From Muricea muricata (lineage: Eukaryota > Cnidaria > Anthozoa > Malacalcyonacea > Plexauridae): DNA of 64,000 nt. The stretch is from positions 2,976,001-3,040,000 of the forward strand of contig OY979725.1 of the NCBI GenBank assembly GCA_963855995.1, in the 5' to 3' direction. A model generated the notes under the pieces. It saw nothing but the letters and a program-made list of their open reading frames with translations. It did not search any database and had not been told where the DNA came from. The number at the start of each line of letters is the position of its first letter. Position 1 is the stretch's first letter. The translations under genes were made by a program, and so were the position numbers. This document shows positions 37,050-62,092 of this stretch, in pieces.

Positions 37050-37290
37050 GTTGAGTTCGCACGACTCGCCACAGCTTGTGAACGGCAAATTTGCTCCAAG
37101 TTGTTGACAAGTTGATTGTCAAAACTTGTTATCCACAAGCTTGCTGCAAGTTGTTTCAACAAGTTGTAAAAAGCTGCAAATGTTGCAGCAAGTCTGATTT
37201 TAACAGACTCCTTGTAAGTCGTTGAGATTGACAAGTTTCATACAACTTGTCGCCGACAAGTTGCAACAAGACTATTGACAACCTTGAATA
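37050..37290. repeat. CAAG/TTG-rich repeat, copy G
   Basis: It carries the family core in reverse (AAACTTGTTATCCACA then GCTTGCTGCAAG) at about 37117-37150, together with CAACAAGTTG-type palindromes. Confidence 0.6.
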
Positions 37291-40289
37291 TATTGTGAAC
37301 CTTGAATATCTGCATGCGCCAATTCATTGTTCCTTAGCAAACGAAGGTGTTCGCTTAATTTCCATCTCCCCTGCGATACTGATACCGAGCCATGCATCAC
37401 AGGTGCCAAGAGTCGGAGCAATACCAAAACATGGAGCGACTTTTGAAAGACTCAGCGGTCACAACCGCTAACTGGATTATAACAATTTCCTTTTTAATTA
37501 ACTTATCACACTGGACAAGCATGATAGCCCAGTTGGTGGTGCACGCATCTGTCTTTATATATCTGCAGGTTTCTTCCCACCTGCAGCTTTCCAAAACGAT
37601 CTCCTTCTTTTGATGGATGTGAACGAGCGAATCGGTTAGGACTATAAAGGCGAGATAGCGTACACTCAAAACATTCCTTATCAATTAATCCACTCGTTCC
37701 CATCTGTCAAAAGGAGAAATACGCATATAACAACAAAACGGCGTCAGTTTCCATTTATAGACAGAAAATTTTGAGAAACGACAAAACGAGATCTACGGTA
37801 CCAGCACAACTAGAACGGGCATCTTTAACAGAGTAAAATTGCAAAGTTTCGTTGCGAAATGTTGTCAAATAAGGAAAATATAGACTTGCAAAATTTACAA
37901 AATTTGTTGTATTGCATACAAGCCTATACCACATTTGGGCCAAAATTGGCACGAACGTGATAGCCGTCCATGCATAATACAAATATATACCAATTTGGCA
38001 AGGCCATATTTCCCTTATTTTACAACATTTCTCAACCGAACTATGAAATTTGACTAATTTTAAATTTTTAATTAAGCTGCTCTTTCAAAACTTGCAAATT
38101 GACTAATTTCAATTAAGTTGCTCTTTCAAAACTGTGCTGGTTAATTTCTTTCTTCCTGCTTAGGTCACACTTTAGCCTACAATGAAAATGATTATTTTCC
38201 TTGCAAAGCGAGTCCTTTTAAAATTAAACGGTGCTTTTTTACAAGGCGTCTAATAGACATTCTTTGTGTCAAGAACTTACCGATTATCAACGAGATATAA
38301 TTTATGCACAGATAAGAATATCTGATGATCCTGAAGAAACAGGCTGTGCACATCTTGACTGCATCTTCGTGTACTAAAATTGAATAATCTACACTCCATT
38401 CACACATTGCCACATTAGTCGATGTTGTTAACAACATAATTCTATACAAAATACGTTGCGAATTTCAAATTACATAGCTTGAAAACACATTTCACGATTT
38501 GCTCTTCAATTCGGAAACACATTTGTGCTGTATAATTAGCAAGCAGTTTAGAAACCATTTAACACCGTTTCAGTAAACTGTAAACCTTTCCACAGCGAAC
38601 ATTAATGCATGAATGAGTATTTTGCGCGACTGTTCATTTTTCAAAATTTCACATACAATTTGAAGACTGAATGCACAAATTAAGAAGCGTCGCCTTAAAA
38701 TTACGCATGGAGTCAAACATCCATGATGAATTGTGCCGCTAAATAAACACAATTGATAATTTTATCTAATTTGGGCATGCATAAAAGGTTTGTTGGGGTC
38801 TCCAAAAAATCTCCAAAAAAGAAATTTTTGACTAAGACATTTTCACATCTGCATTTCATCATTAGGTTTTTTAACGTGGGGTATGCTTTGTTCACATTCT
38901 ACTGAATAACTTAGAATAATAGGATATACTAGATACATCTCAAACTAACGTTGCAGGTGTCGACATAGTGCAGTCAAAATCACACAAAACATAGGATGTG
39001 TCGCAACTTGAAACGATATGGCGACGGTCTTAACAGAGAAGGTCTAAACTCCTTGACTTTTATAATTGCCAGACGAAGGACATTCGCCCCAAACGTCGAA
39101 TCAATGCTTCTTTTTGTATATCTTTATGGCTTCTGATGGAAAAATATCCTACAAGTTAGGTGTTTTGAAGAAGATTTCTTAATACGTCGTTCCCCCTATC
39201 AACTTTTCCTTCCATTTCAGTTGGGATTATCAACTTCAGAAGTGGAACATGTGACTATACGATTATTTGCTATCGAGACAATGAAGCAGTTTCTCACAGT
39301 CCTAAAGACCATTTAAAAAATATCAAGTTCGCATATCCGCGTCGATCCGAAAAAACTTCTGATGTAAACACTTTCCGTAACGAATTTGAGTGGGTTTGTA
39401 TGCATTTCAACTTCATTTCAATTAATTTCGACAGCAAAACAAGTTCAAAATTTCACAAAACAACACCATCAAAATTATGCTCGGTATACATTAACAAGCA
39501 TTCTCAAGCTATGCATTTCAAGTATTAACGTCTCGTTCGGCGAATCCACAGCTTTAAAAAAAAAACAATCCGGATAGCTACTTTTACAAATCCGACAACT
39601 TTTTTTTTTGGAGTGTAAGTTGAAAATACAGTGATTCAACGACAACAACGTGCAAGTCTTTAACTATTTTCACATGCAGATGGCTTAGAAATTAGGCTAT
39701 TCCAGACTTGTTATTGTGAATGTTTAATGGATTGTCCGTAATGAACACATTATTGTTTATATACGAAAACAATGTTAAAGTGCTTTTTGTTTTGCAAATT
39801 GCTGTGGCATGGACGTTTAGACAAGTAAAGAAGGCCCAAAAATGGCTGTCCACTTCGTTTGAAAATACGGTCGCCAAAAAAATATGTATCGATGTATTTA
39901 TTTAACGTTTCGTAGAAAACGTTATACAGCGAGCACATCTCGATAATTGTCAATATAACTAAACGCACTTATTTGCCCAATGCTCAATTTAACAAATTAC
40001 TGCATAAAATTTAAATACATAAAATTTAAATACATTAAGTTAAAACACTTAATATCGAAAAAACTAAAACAACATCGCTTTTCAGCATATTAACCGGCCA
40101 TGTCAAAAGTGAAAAAACGAAACTTAATTAGTACTTTAAGTCAAGTACGCATTCAATAGACAATATGTTATTTGTGGTTTTTCAGAAATGGCTATAACTA
40201 TACATCCAGCTATGTTTTATAGAAAAATTCTGCGTTGTTTCGTCAATGGAAAAAAACAATTTTATATTTTCCTAATATTAATAAACTAG
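37291..40289. other. intergenic, nothing recognised as a gene
   Basis: AT-rich sequence. A 45-50-bp tandem duplication around TTGACTAATTT...CTGCTCTTTCAAAACT lies near 38050-38135. A string CCAGACGAAGGAC...CCCCAAACGTCGAA near 39070-39110 looks like the tail of a retroelement. The overlapping short frames are not supported. Confidence 0.45.
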
Positions 40290-40445
40290 CACAACAACTT
40301 AGGATCTTCCGGCTAACTTCCCATGAGAGGCCTTGCTTGAAACGTCAAATTCTGTTCAATATCGCTTCTTGTGAAAGATCCTATGTTTATGCGGGTTTTT
40401 AACTGCACCGCCGACATTGGCAAGGTTAGTTCGAGATATTAAGAC
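40290..40445 (+). repeat. dispersed repeat with hammerhead-like string, copy 2
   Basis: Second copy of the 28130-28366 family, same orientation. It has CTAACTTCCCATGAGAGGCC, then TTGCTTGAAACGTC, and ends with CCGACATTGGCAAGGTTAG and TTCGAGATATT. It is shorter and diverged. Confidence 0.4.
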
Positions 40446-40651
40446 AAGCGCTATATTATATTATCCGTGCATATATAGGTATACATTTAAATATAATATA
40501 CAGACATATTTAAAATAAGTTTCTATGTATAAAAGTTTGTGCATTTCGCTTATCAAATGGGTGGGTGTCTATTTTAAGTAACGATCTGTTCGAGCATATA
40601 CATAGATGCATGTATAGGCAACTTCGAAAGAATTTTCTGCACATGTAACCG

Positions 40652-40657
40652 TTTATT
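40652..40657 (-). terminator. polyadenylation signal of the bHLH gene
   Basis: AATAAA on the minus strand 8 bases beyond the stop codon. If used, the 3' UTR would be only about 25-35 bases. Confidence 0.4.
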
Positions 40658-40665
40658 GTATGTTT

Positions 40666-41307
40666 TCACTCCGTTTTCTGAGCTATCGATAACGTGGAAT
40701 CGATTCGAGGGATGTGCGTTATGACAACTTCGCTGGGATTCGAATCCGGCACTGGCAAAACGCCGGTTAGACCCGCGTTCTTCAAATGACTTAAGCCAGT
40801 GTTCGTCAGGGAATTCTCGTGATCACTGCAAAGCGTCTTTTCCATCAAAGATCCGCCTAATGCTTCTTGCCCGTCTGCAGTGCTAGCGCCATCTTGTAAG
40901 ACTGCGCTCAAAGTTTTAATATAATTTATAGCCAAACGTAAGGTCGTTATCTTCGAGATGTGACCGTCGGCAATGTAGCAAGGCAAGGCATTGCGTAGAT
41001 TCTCAAATCCCTTGTTCAGCGTTTTCATGCGCTCTCTCTCGCGGGCGTTCACAAGCAGTCTCTTGTTGTACAAAGTTCGAGATCGATTCGTTTGCGTCTT
41101 GCGTTCACGTTTGTTGTTACATTGCTGGAAGTTGCCGTGGTGCTGTTGAGCTGTCTCGATCGCCGCATTCCTCGCTCTCAAGTTGTACAAATCCAACGCG
41201 CGTTGGGCGGCCAAACTAGGATTACTTTGCTCGGCCGTCGCGTAAAGAATCCCACAATTATTGTACCCGTAGTAGGGCGAAGCGTTCACGCTCAACACGC
41301 TCTCCAT
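40666..41307 (-). CDS. class A bHLH transcription factor, intronless
   Basis: A 213-residue nuclear DNA-binding protein predicted to dimerise with an E protein and bind E-boxes. The bHLH domain spans about 82-137: basic region with RLLVNARERERMK (the Glu-Arg pair that reads CANNTG), helix 1 TLNKGFENLRNALPC, a short loop YIADGH, and helix 2 SKITTLRLAINYIKTLSAVL. The N-terminal 80 residues are Tyr/Asn/Gln-rich with a basic KRERKTQTNRSR stretch before the domain. The C-terminus is Ser/Thr-rich. The domain belongs to group A (atonal/neurogenin/Net/Twist/PTF1-like), but features of several families mix, so I do not assign an orthologue. The ATG is the first in frame; TATA-like and CCAAT sequences precede it. 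No intron is needed. Confidence 0.85.
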   Translation of the reverse strand: MESVLSVNASPYYGYNNCGILYATAEQSNPSLAAQRALDLYNLRARNAAIETAQQHHGNFQQCNNKRERKTQTNRSRTLYNKRLLVNARERERMKTLNKGFENLRNALPCYIADGHISKITTLRLAINYIKTLSAVLQDGASTADGQEALGGSLMEKTLCSDHENSLTNTGLSHLKNAGLTGVLPVPDSNPSEVVITHIPRIDSTLSIAQKTE

Positions 41308-41336
41308 ATCTGATACAATCCAGTTGTAAAAAGCTG

Positions 41337-41396
41337 GCTTTTAAACCCTTGGAAAATTTTGCTTTTTAAGTGCCTCGCACGCGGCGCTCTCATTGG
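41337..41396 (-). promoter_or_regulatory. putative core promoter of the bHLH gene
   Basis: On the minus strand, moving away from the start codon, come TTTAAAAG (about 41338-41345), CTTAAAAAG (about 41362-41370) and a CCAAT box (41392-41396). The second A/T box lies about 60 bases upstream of the ATG, which would leave a 5' UTR of roughly 25-30 bases. A CACCTG E-box is near 41416. The region is more GC-rich than its surroundings. Confidence 0.3.
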
Positions 41397-41419
41397 TCGA
41401 CCGAAGCCTGTCCACAGGT

Positions 41420-42965
41420 GCGCCATATTGCCAAGGGTCGCCTGGTCAAACAAGGAAAAGAGGCCATTGAGCGACCCCGCGGTGAAGAGCGACTAATTCA
41501 CTTATTTTGGCGTTTAACTCAGACCTTTGTACAAAACGACTGAGTAATTGCATCTTGCGGCGAAGAATACAAATTCAATTATTCAATAGAGTATAGAGAA
41601 CTTAATAACTTTTGCTTCGGTAATTGTTAAGCGATGGGCAGCTAATTGTTGACGCTGTTTAACCCCGAACTATATTAATAAATGAAGAGCATGAATTTCT
41701 ATTTACATTGTCAGATAACAAGACTACACTGTGTTGGAACGGCGTATATGGGCGATGCTAGATACTTAGGTGATAAGTCAAGTTTGAACTTATTCAAATA
41801 CTCAAGGTTGAAAATACATACACATACATTCAACCGAACGTCTTGTTAGTTTTTCCGCACTTCTCTCGCTTTCGTTTTACCGGGCCACGATTTACAGTTT
41901 GAAAAAAAAGTCTTTTAAACTCTCTGCTTTCAACTTCGGTAAAAATAGCTGACTTTTAGAGACTAAAACTTTATTATAATAAACGTTTTGCAATATAATT
42001 GCTTAACGACGGAATAAGCTTAAATCAAAGGAAAACATAGACAATATTATAGCAATTCGCAATTCCACTTAACTCGCACATATATATATTGCAAATAGTT
42101 TTGAACACTATTTTTGTTCGTACTTTTAAGATGTATTCGATCCTTTCGAAAGGCGTGAGACTAATGGACTGGCAATTTGTCTGATTCTGTCATAGTTCAT
42201 TAAGAGTTAAGTAAACAACTCTAACAAATGTCACAACTCCTTAACCTTAACAAACACCAACATGCTCTGTTGGAAAACGACGCTAAGTAAAAAAAAACTC
42301 CAATCTGTAAGTAACAATAAGCAACTTCATTGTCTTTGCTCATGGCAAATTTGAGATGATAAAACAAGGAAATCGCCCAAGCCAAAACAAATTTTGATTT
42401 TTTTTACTCGAAAGGAATCGTATCCCAGCTAACCCCCCCCCCCTGTTAACTCCTTTAAATTTCGTCGTATTTCACGGCTATACAGTTCATGATCCTAAAC
42501 CAATTTTACACAGGCAGGTGCCGCTGGGCTTGCAATAGAGATGTAAATCTATATATACACTGTTTAAAACGCTCGCATGACTTAGACTTTATTAAGTGGC
42601 CATAAGCGCTGATAACAATATATAACCGTGTTATTATACCGGCTAAGCTTATAATTGTTATTGAAAATTAAGATACTTCATACTGTTTTTACTTAACGTT
42701 AAAGAAAAACAAAAATATTGTGGTACGTAAGATTATTTACCGCCGTGTTTTGTGGGAAGTACATCAACTACGTAAAGCTCATGTATATATCACTATATTG
42801 ATGCACAATCATGCTAATGCGATTAGTGACTTTGACAATGACACAAACAATTTTATGCACGACAAGTCAACCGCGTGTTTGGTCTTGGTTTTTGAGACAG
42901 CATAGTTGCTACAGGTGCACATTTACTATAAGGTAGACACAATACAAAACTATTGCCAAGATACG
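41420..42965. other. region upstream of the bHLH gene
   Basis: No gene seen. As the 5' flank of a developmental regulator it could hold enhancers, but I can only point to a C10 run near 42430 and generally AT-rich sequence. Confidence 0.4.
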
Positions 42966-43103
<138 letters not shown>

Positions 43104-43318
43104 ATGAGCTTGTTGGAGTTGTTACAAAAACATTTAACAGAGTGCTCAATGGATAACCAGAGCATTATATTAATTGAGAATAACGACTCAACAATTTGTA
43201 TTTTCATCTTTATTAATTTTAATTTTCATCTTTATTAATTTTAATAGTTTCGTACCACTGATGTGGCACTCATCAGATAAATAAGCCCCCATATTAAGTT
43301 CGGCATTTTAAGTTCGTG

Positions 43319-45009
<1,691 letters not shown>

Positions 45010-45102
45010 TATATACACGACTGTCTTGATGGCGTCGGTTTTTTTGTACGAAAGGTGAATGTATAGGACCATTGGATTGTGATTTTTTCAAAGACCATAG
45101 AA

Positions 45103-45592
45103 CTGGTCTGTGGCAAATGTTTAGAACTTTTGTGCTTCGCTGTGATTGGTCAATTTTACGAATTCTGAAATCGACAAAGAAACATGAACGACAAAGTGAA
45201 CGTGTAACACTAGTGTCTATTTATAACAATATTTTTCGACTCTACCACAATTAATACATGGTGTATTAAGCTATCGGGGGAAAAGATCTTCAAAGTTACA
45301 CCCATATCGATTCAAGCGAAATACGTACATTATTTAATGCATAAAATGTCGATATTGAAGCAGCAATTTGTAATTCTTCGCGGCGCCACTGACATCAGTT
45401 GGCAACATGAAGTTGTGTATTACACTACCTTTTTCATCTTAGACGTCGTTTTGGAGTCTGAATTTCTATCCTATTCGGTGGATACCTTTTTGAAGACTAT
45501 TGACTGTTAACTATATGGACTAGGAAGGCTGGAGTTGAACAAAATAGGTACAAAACGAACAATGGGTGTATTAAACATTTGCCACAGACCGG
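45103..45592. mobile_element. 493-bp MITE family, copy 2
   Basis: Ends CTGGTCTGTGGCAAATGTTT and the inverted AAACATTTGCCACAGACCGG; flanks ATAGAA on both sides. It is the same family and orientation as 36499-36991, with a 2-3-bp length difference. It lies just outside the right arm of the foldback. Confidence 0.8.
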
Positions 45593-45736
45593 ATAGAAGC
45601 AATGAGAGCTAGGGAATATAGAACTCGCAAGAGAAGAAAAGTGACTTTAATTTGAAAATGCCGAACTTAATATGGGTTGTGGGTTTAATGTTACTTAGCG
45701 CTATTCACTTTTCGTATGGTGTATAGCTCTATTAAC

Positions 45737-46374
45737 CTGGGGCCAGTTGTATCAAAGGTGTTCAGCGCTGGATAAGTCGAAGATACAAAACAAGTTTGTA
45801 CATTTCATGAACAAACCAGCTAATTTTTTTTATCTGAGAGGAACAATTATATACAACATTAAACTTTTACGCCATAAAATTTACGAGTTCGGTTGCCTAC
45901 AGGATTTAAAGTTGACCTACTTATCGTTTAAGCTAAGGCCTATGGAATTAAGGTTACTGTTTACCGTCACTTTAACTTTGGAAAGTTGACGCGGAAAATT
46001 TTCATTATTCATTATTCATTATTGCAAAATGTAGAAAATGTGACGCAGTAATTTAATGGCCAATCCGCGACAAGAAAATATTTTATTTAATATTGCGAAT
46101 TCAAAAGTATCAAAGCAAATCGTAGCAACATCCTGTGGCGCGTCTCGTTTTGAATCCGAACATTTCGAAAATATATCTGAATTTGATATTGAATAAGTTA
46201 TGTTGTGTTTACCCAGAATATTTTTATCAAACGCTTTAGGTAAAAAAAAATAATGAAAAAAAATTCAAATAATGAAAATTTCACGCGGGTATCAAAAACA
46301 CACGCGGGCGGGTGACGGTAAACAGTAACCTTAATTCCATAGGCCTAAACGCCTTTAATAAAACCGGCCCCGGA
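45737..46374. mobile_element. MITE with CTGGGGCC ends and a perfect inner repeat
   Basis: Outer ends CTGGGGCCAGTTGTATCAAA and, inverted, TTTAATAAAACCGGCCCCGG. Inside, a perfect 35-bp inverted repeat (45936-45970 against 46312-46346) begins AGGCCTATGGAATTAAGG and ends TTACCGTCAC. No coding capacity. Confidence 0.65.
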
Positions 46375-46763
46375 TAGTGATTTTGCTGAACTTTCAAAGC
46401 ACGTTCAAAACAAAAAATAGGTTTTATTTCAACAATAACCCAGGTTCAATACAATCTCGCTCAAAACCACATTTCTGACTCCTTGTTGCTATAGTAACCG
46501 TCTGAGCAAAAATGCCCTAAGGGGGAGTAGGTAAGGAGATCAGCTCAAAACCCATAATAAAGTTCAGCATATTCGAGTTATAGCTTTAATATCCCTGGTG
46601 TCATTGCTTTTTGTGCCGTTCTGCAGCAGAAGAAATCACATTCCAGTGTATAGCGCTATCTACTTTTCCTGCAATCGCCTCCTGGCGTATGAAAACGAGT
46701 ACTGGTGCCAGATTTTGCTTATTCGCCCATGCCGAAATATGAAATCTGACGTTTTTACGCGTG

Positions 46764-46769
46764 TTTATT
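46764..46769 (-). terminator. ZNF330 polyadenylation signal
   Basis: AATAAA on the minus strand about 115 bases past the ZNF330 stop codon; the nearest such signal in the right orientation. Confidence 0.45.
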
Positions 46770-46882
46770 ACATCACATACGACAGGGGAAGAATTGTGTA
46801 GACAAAGGCCTGTCATTAGCAAATTTTTACTGATGCATTGTTATCAACAGTCGGAGTTTCAGCCCCCTCATAAATTTTAGTT

Positions 46883-58042
<11,160 letters not shown>

Positions 58043-58847
58043 CTAGGATCAAATTTGAGAAACTTTACAAAAATGTTATGTTACCACAGAATAGAGTAGC
58101 GTTCAGGTATACTAACATACAATATGCATATGATACTTATTCTATATGCCCTAAAATTGCACAAATACAGATATCATGTATTGAAGAGCGAAAAGTAGCC
58201 TAAATGCTCCATACCATATTTACATTTTAGATGTAGCTACGCGTCTAAATTGATTGAGATTTCTAACACTAAAGATACTATAGTGATAACATAAGTAATA
58301 TTAGGTGGATGGATATATCCCAATCTTGTCCCTGATATAGCATATTGTTAACTGGAATTGATCTGTATATAGACGCATACTATACTATATGATACGTGTA
58401 TAATACGGGTAAGATATGTGCAAGATAAGTTATGCTTATCATGGGAGACATAAATATGTTAAGGGCGGTGGGTCCATCTTTAAAACAGGTAACTGGAAAT
58501 CCGGGAATAGTGCAAGGCAAACTGCAGGTTTTTTACTGGCTCCGGAAAAAGATACCTCCGACTAACATTAAAGTTCAACAAATTTGTGAAATTTCAAAAT
58601 TTAATGGCATTTTTTATATTTTAAACTGGAAACACAAAACAAAAGACACTCTGAAAAAGTGTCTATTGTTTCAACGGTACCAAATGTTGTAATCAAATAA
58701 AATACTGGTTACAACATTTAATAATTATTATTATTAATTAATTCTCCAAGCATTTGGTTTTTCAGATTAATATACATGTAAATTATATCTAAATTATTCT
58801 ATTGTATATTTACAGTTTATAATCATTAAAATTAGATAAATTCATTA
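58043..58847. other. ZNF330 intron sequence, nothing recognised
   Basis: AT-rich DNA upstream of the first visible ZNF330 exon. I searched it for the missing Cys-rich N-terminal exons and found none. The frame at 58432-58692 shows no family feature. Confidence 0.5.
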
Positions 58848-60835
58848 AGATTTTAAGAGAAAAAGTTCAAGCAGATAGTTATAAAAATTACTTTTAAAGT
58901 CTTTACAATTTCCATGTACAGTAATGTTACAAGGTAGAGAGTTCCACAAAGATACTGCTCGGTATTCGAATGTTCGTTGTCTGGCCGCCAATCTATAAGC
59001 GGAAATATTTAGTTTTTGTTTATTTCTGGTGTAGTATTTTAACATGTCTGAGACAGGTAACCAACTCAGTTGTTTGAGTATTGGAGTAATGTGCTCATAT
59101 TCTGTGTTCCTGTGATTATTCTCGCCGCAAAGTCTCGCACTTTTTGTCATTTTTCTATGTTCTTCTTGGTCGTACTGGACCATACGTTTGAGCAATAATA
59201 CAATTTGGAAAATACTAGGGACGAGATGATATGTTCCAACATCCTAGGGTCAAAAAGATGTTTAACCCTATTTATCTGACATAAGATTGCAATACAAGTG
59301 GAAACAGTGTTTGCTATATGTTCATTAAAACTTAGTGTTGAATCAAGTTGAATCCCAAGATCGCGCGCTGAGATAGTTGGAGTAATCCTTTTCTCAAGTA
59401 ATGTCACATGAAAGTCATCCGGTAATCGTTGCAACATTTTGGGTGTTCCTAGCACTAGCACTTTGGTCTTGTCTGGATTAATTAGTAGACTATTGTGACC
59501 ATGCTGTAATTTTTGACAGGTCTTCATTGATATTTCACATAACTTCACTAACATACTTGATGGGAAACGAAAGATACAATTTTGAATCATCTACGTACGA
59601 TTCTAAGTCACCGAAATTCGGGATGGTGGGCAAATCATTCAAATATATATTGAGCAAAGCAGGTCCTAATATCAAACCTTGCAGTATACCATGAGTGATA
59701 AGGCCTGGTTCTGACACAACTGAGCCAACCTTCACCTGTTGCGTCCTTCCGGTCAAGTAACTTTTAAACCATTCTGAGGCGCCAAGGTTTAGGCCTAATG
59801 CTTTTAGCTTTGTTAAGAGTTTGCGGTGATCTATACTGTCAAACACTTTTGAGAAATCCAGCAATACTATGACTGTGAGTTCTTTTGAGTCCATTGCTTT
59901 AAACACCTTATCTGTCATAAACACGCCAAGAGCCTCACATGAATGTAGTTTTTTATTACCACTTTGATGCTTACTTAGGCATTTCTTTTCGTTCATATAA
60001 GAGGTCAGTTGATTTAACGCTACTCGTTCACAAATTTTAGAAATCGCTGGTAATAACGATAGTGGTCGATTGTTATTTGCCACTTCATGATCTCCCTCTT
60101 TAAGAAGTGGTGTTACTTCTGATATTTTCCAGGCTGATGGAAAGACTGAAGTCTGTAACGAGCAATTTATTATGTCAGTAACAACTGGGAGAATACATGG
60201 AAGTGCATCCTTTATCGTAGGCATTCGTACTTTGTCATGTCCAGGGGCTTTATTCGATTGGAATGCCATGATTGTCCTTCGTACTTCTCCACGTGAGACA
60301 GGAACAAAACTAAAATTTTGTGACTCAGCGACAGCCAGCGAAGCACTTGTTGGAGGTGCAGGCAGGTTATATAATTCTATTAAAGATGCACAATCTTCTG
60401 ATACTCTCCTACCAACTGAGGTGAAAAACTGATTAAACTCATTAGCGACTTCTTTCATGTCCTTTGTGTAGACTTGCTGGGTACTTTAAGAGGAATACAA
60501 TTCTTAATTATCTTCCACTTTGAATTAATATTGTGACTGTGTTCTAGTTCTTTCCGTGCATATTCCCTTTCGGCATCTCTCAAGTTGGATTTTACTTCTT
60601 TTTGTAAATAATTTTCCATGAAAATATCATGAGGTAGGACAATAATCAGGCCTATATGTCACACAGAGGAGAATTGATCTTAGTTTCCTGAGTTGTATTA
60701 AACATTTGACATTAATCGACGATTTAGAATAGACACAAACACCCCCTCCTGCCTTTCCCAAACGGTCCAATCTTGTTAGTTTGAAGCCTTCGATTTCTAC
60801 TTCTGCATTTGTCTCTGTGGAGTTGTCATTTCATG
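58848..60835 (-). pseudogene. degraded CR1/Jockey-like LINE ORF2
   Basis: The minus strand carries, in order, a piece of the endonuclease domain (EIEGFKLTRLDRLGKAGGG, about 60835-60650), a linker, the reverse transcriptase (about 60458-59535) and the C-terminal tail (to 58848). RT motifs seen are LDFSKVFDSIDH, GILQGLILGPALLNIYLNDL and the catalytic YVDD. The reading frame shifts at least three times: after the linker near 60485, near 59560 just past YVDD, and near 59170. The endonuclease is truncated and separated from the RT by a deletion. The tail HITPILKQLSWLPV also has an internal deletion. It is non-autonomous and dead, in a ZNF330 intron. Confidence 0.85.
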
Positions 60836-60846
60836 TATATAAAATG

Positions 60847-61506
60847 CACAGGCAGCCCAATCTCCTAGTTTTGTTTCCTGTAGTACAGTTGTTATAGCTT
60901 AGTGCAGTTGTTGCAATGGCGGCCATATTGAAATTTGAATATTATATAAATATACTTTAATAACGTAATAGAAAACGAACAAATTAATATTATTTGCATT
61001 AAATATTAATATTTTATGAACACTATAAGCTTAACATGTATTATTTAGAATTTTTGATGCGCTTTGTTCGATTTCGAGTGGTTTTCGGCACTGACTTTTA
61101 AGGCTCATGTGGCACTGGTATAAACAAAGATGGACAGGAGGATAATCGCAGGAGGATAATCGCAGGAGCATGCTTACCTTGAGATATTTGCGTTTGAATA
61201 AGGGCACCTGTCGGCCGGGTGACCTGCCTTGTCGTTTATTTATACCAGTGCCACATGAGCCTTAAAAGTCAGTGCTGAAAAGCACTCGAAATCGAACAAA
61301 GCGCCACAAAAATTCTAAATAATACGTGTTAAGCTTATAGTGTTCATAAAATATTAATATTTAATGCAAATGTATGCATTTGTTCGTTTTCTATTACGTT
61401 ATTCAAATATATTATATAATATTCAAATTTCAAAATGGCCGCCATTGCAACAACTGCACTCAGCTATAACAACTGTACTACAGGAAACAGAGATTGGGCT
61501 ACTGTG
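60847..61506. mobile_element. 660-bp foldback with 8-bp TSD
   Basis: Arms of about 270 bp (60847-61118 and 61238-61506) are near-perfect inverted copies; the ends are CACAGGCAGCCCAATCTC and, inverted, GAGATTGGGCTACTGTG. The duplication ATAAAATG lies at 60839-60846 and 61507-61514. An 8-bp TSD suggests a hAT-type transposase. The loop holds a tandem GGAGGATAATCGCA pair. It abuts the broken endonuclease end of the LINE. Confidence 0.78.
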
Positions 61507-61639
61507 ATAAAATGAAACCTGGCCCAAACCGCGGTGCTTTAAAACCGCCGCAATGCCACAGACCACAGTGTAAAACTGAATGGATGTTTGAATTTATAAA
61601 ACACCGACCTAGGATACAATAGTTATTTTCATTACTGAG

Positions 61640-61990
61640 TTGTTGTCAATCGCTGAATTTGAATCTGCAGAAAATGATATGAAATTTAATGACATGCTCC
61701 CGGAGGTGATGGTTGTCCACAGGAGGATCAGCGATTTGTCAGAGAAAATGGTTTGCGTCAGTTTACGCGTTCCGATTAAGAGAAATTTTATTTTTCCCGA
61801 ATTAAGATTGGTTCATAGAACACCCACCACTTCACGAACCTGTTGACATCTGATTGCAAATTATAAATTGCTTGTTTATGTCTGTGATGGAAAAAGACAG
61901 AACGCTTTAGAGTCATCTACGCACGAGTCTAGATTGCACGATTGAGTGGTTAATGGAAGGTCGTTTGTGCAGATACTAAACAATAAAAAT
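61640..61990 (-). pseudogene. second LINE reverse transcriptase remnant
   Basis: On the minus strand 61990-61876 reads LLFSICTNDLPLTTQ then DSCVDDSKAFCLF, the region around the RT catalytic VDD, and further on KFLLIGTRKLTQ matches the segment after it. The DNA around the VDD codons resembles that at 59587-59610 in the larger LINE, but the copies are diverged. Several stops and frame changes occur. Confidence 0.55.
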
Positions 61991-62092
61991 TGCTCTAAAT
62001 TTGAAATGCTCTAAATTCAAAAATAACTGTCAAAGATGACTGCTTCGGGAGTAACACCAAAAGTTTATGTAGCAATATTGTATGACTAACAC

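Noticed and set aside
61640..61846. 68-codon plus-strand frame starting MLSIAEFESAEND
   Set aside because: It lies antisense to a degraded LINE reverse transcriptase segment, which explains the sequence better.
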